Positions 62,918-64,000 of a stretch of DNA of 64,000 nucleotides are shown here, piece by piece; within the stretch, counting starts at the first letter, position 1, and each line of letters begins with the position of its first letter. Made by a program: the position numbers and the translations under genes. The stretch is from contig NZ_MWOK01000003.1 in the NCBI RefSeq assembly GCF_012932145.1, forward strand, positions 1 to 64,000, read 5' to 3'. Under the pieces are notes generated by a model. That model made no database searches. It was not told where the DNA came from and saw only the letters and a program-made list of their open reading frames with translations. Source of the DNA: Acidovorax sp. SRB_14. Its GTDB lineage: Bacteria; Pseudomonadota; Gammaproteobacteria; Burkholderiales; Burkholderiaceae_C.

Positions 62918-64000
62918 CTACACCGTGGCGATGCGCAGCAGGTTGGTGGCGCCCGGCGTGCCAAAGGGCATGCCGGCAATGGTGACGATGAACTGTCCGG
63001 GCCCGGCAAAGCGCTCGCGCTGTGCTGTTTGGCGTGCCACCTCGGTCATTTCCTCGGCGCTGGAGACGTCCTGGGTGTGCACCGAGTGCACGCCCCACAC
63101 CAGTGCCAGGCGGCGCGCGGTGGCGAGGTTCGGCGTCAGGCTCAGCACGGGCGACTCGGGCCGCTCGCGCGCCGCGCGCAGGCTGGTCTGGCCCGAGCCC
63201 GTGTAGCAGACGATGGTAGAGGCGTGCAGCAGCGACACCACGCGGCGCATGGCGCAGCACACGGCCTCGGCCACGTCGCCCCCGGCGCGGGCCGACGTGT
63301 GCGAGGCCTCGATCAGCTGGCGGTACAGCGGGTCGCCCTCGACCTCTTCGATGATGCGGTTCATCATCTTCACCGCCTCGATCGGGTGCTTGCCCGAGGC
63401 CGACTCGGCCGACAGCATCACGGCATCGGCACCGTCGTAGATGGCGGTGGCGACGTCGGACGCCTCGGCCCGCGTGGGCACCGGGCTGTCGATCATCGAT
63501 TCGAGCATCTGCGTGGCCACGATCACGGGCTTGCCCAGGCGGCGGCAGCTGCGCACGATGCGCTTCTGGATGGCGGGCACGCGCTCGGCGGGCATCTCGA
63601 CGCCCAGGTCGCCGCGCGCCACCATGATGGCGTCGGACAGTTCCACGATGGCGTCCAGCTGCTCGATGGCCGACGGCTTCTCGAGCTTGGAGACGATGGC
63701 CGCGCGGTCGCCGATCAGGGCGCGCGCTTCGGACACGTCTTCGGGGCGCTGCACGAACGACAGCGCAATCCAGTCCGCCCCCAGCTCCAGCGCCAGGTCC
63801 AGGTCACGCCGGTCCTTGGCCGTGAGGGCCGTGATGGGCAGCACGATGCCGGGCACGTTGACGCCTTTGCGCTCGGACAGGCGCCCGCCGACGGCCACGC
63901 GGGTGTCGGCAAAGTCGGCGCCGCAGCGCTCGACGACCAGGCGCAGCTTGCCGTCGTCGAGCAGCAGGTCGGCGCCCGGCACCAAAGCGGCAAAGATTTC
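62918..64000 (-). CDS. pyk: Pyruvate kinase, 5' end beyond the window
   Basis: Glycolytic enzyme converting phosphoenolpyruvate to pyruvate. About 360 C-terminal residues are present; the frame is open to position 64000 (the first visible residues are EIFAALVPGADLLLDDG). It contains the active-site signature around AIMVARGDLGVEMPAERVPAIQK, GKPVIVATQMLESMI, PTRAEASDVATAIYDGADAVMLSAESASGKHP and the C-terminal allosteric domain. The N-terminal roughly 115 residues lie outside. Confidence 0.95.
   Translation of the reverse strand, partial: EIFAALVPGADLLLDDGKLRLVVERCGADFADTRVAVGGRLSERKGVNVPGIVLPITALTAKDRRDLDLALELGADWIALSFVQRPEDVSEARALIGDRAAIVSKLEKPSAIEQLDAIVELSDAIMVARGDLGVEMPAERVPAIQKRIVRSCRRLGKPVIVATQMLESMIDSPVPTRAEASDVATAIYDGADAVMLSAESASGKHPIEAVKMMNRIIEEVEGDPLYRQLIEASHTSARAGGDVAEAVCCAMRRVVSLLHASTIVCYTGSGQTSLRAARERPESPVLSLTPNLATARRLALVWGVHSVHTQDVSSAEEMTEVARQTAQRERFAGPGQFIVTIAGMPFGTPGATNLLRIATV

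Overview
The window is about 64 kb of GC-rich chromosome (roughly two thirds G+C by eye). Gene content and gene-end repeats point to a beta-proteobacterium of the order Burkholderiales, most likely a Comamonadaceae member such as Acidovorax. The evidence is the kynBUA operon, a bkd operon, many LysR/TRAP-era metabolic genes, and about a dozen short intergenic elements with the core AGCGCTG-N-CAGCTATCAAAA or its reverse complement, which are typical of that family. No phage, insertion sequence or CRISPR array is seen. Most of the DNA is ordinary core and catabolic genome. The only clearly broken gene is a LysR fragment beside a tRNA-Ser.

Layout. 0-2.7 kb: ferrous iron uptake feoA-feoB plus a Cys-rich FeoB-associated protein (minus strand), with a Fur-box candidate in front. 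2.8-7.2 kb: kynurenine pathway kynB-kynU-kynA and an MFS permease (plus). 7.2-20.5 kb: FAD monooxygenase, aconitase acnA, a small H-NS-like protein, a CorC-type membrane protein, apaH, the DEAD-box helicase rhlE, a YpfJ-type metallopeptidase, an ornithine-cyclodeaminase-family reductase, an orphan LivK-type binding protein and dcd. 20.8-24.4 kb: branched-chain 2-oxoacid dehydrogenase E1a-E1b-E2. 24.5-36.9 kb: a long same-strand block of LysR regulator, BMP-family nucleoside-type ABC transporter (ATPase, two permeases, three binding proteins), a Rieske oxygenase translationally coupled to an adenine/adenosine deaminase, and a chemoreceptor. 37-41.2 kb: a GGDEF diguanylate cyclase, a Crp/Fnr regulator and a divergent porin. 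41.4-48.2 kb: an RND efflux pump with its TetR regulator. 48.2-55.7 kb: urate-to-ureidoglycolate catabolism (puuD, uraH, GntR regulator, puuE, a UraD-allantoate amidohydrolase fusion, an M20 hydrolase). 55.7-62 kb: gamma-glutamyltransferase, maeB malic enzyme, dctA. 62.2-64 kb: tRNA-Ser(UGA), the LysR remnant, and the 3' part of pyruvate kinase.

How it fits together. The 24.5-36.9 kb block and the 48-55.7 kb block can be read as two halves of purine use. The first takes up purines and deaminates adenine (or adenosine) to hypoxanthine (or inosine). The second oxidises urate through 5-hydroxyisourate, OHCU, allantoin and allantoate. Xanthine dehydrogenase would have to lie elsewhere. The Rieske oxygenase fused by an ATGA stop/start overlap to the deaminase is the most interesting unexplained element: it may clear an N- or C-substituent from a purine before deamination. 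Its substrate cannot be read from the sequence. The ureide genes carry a clear GntR operator, with a partial copy in front of puuD.
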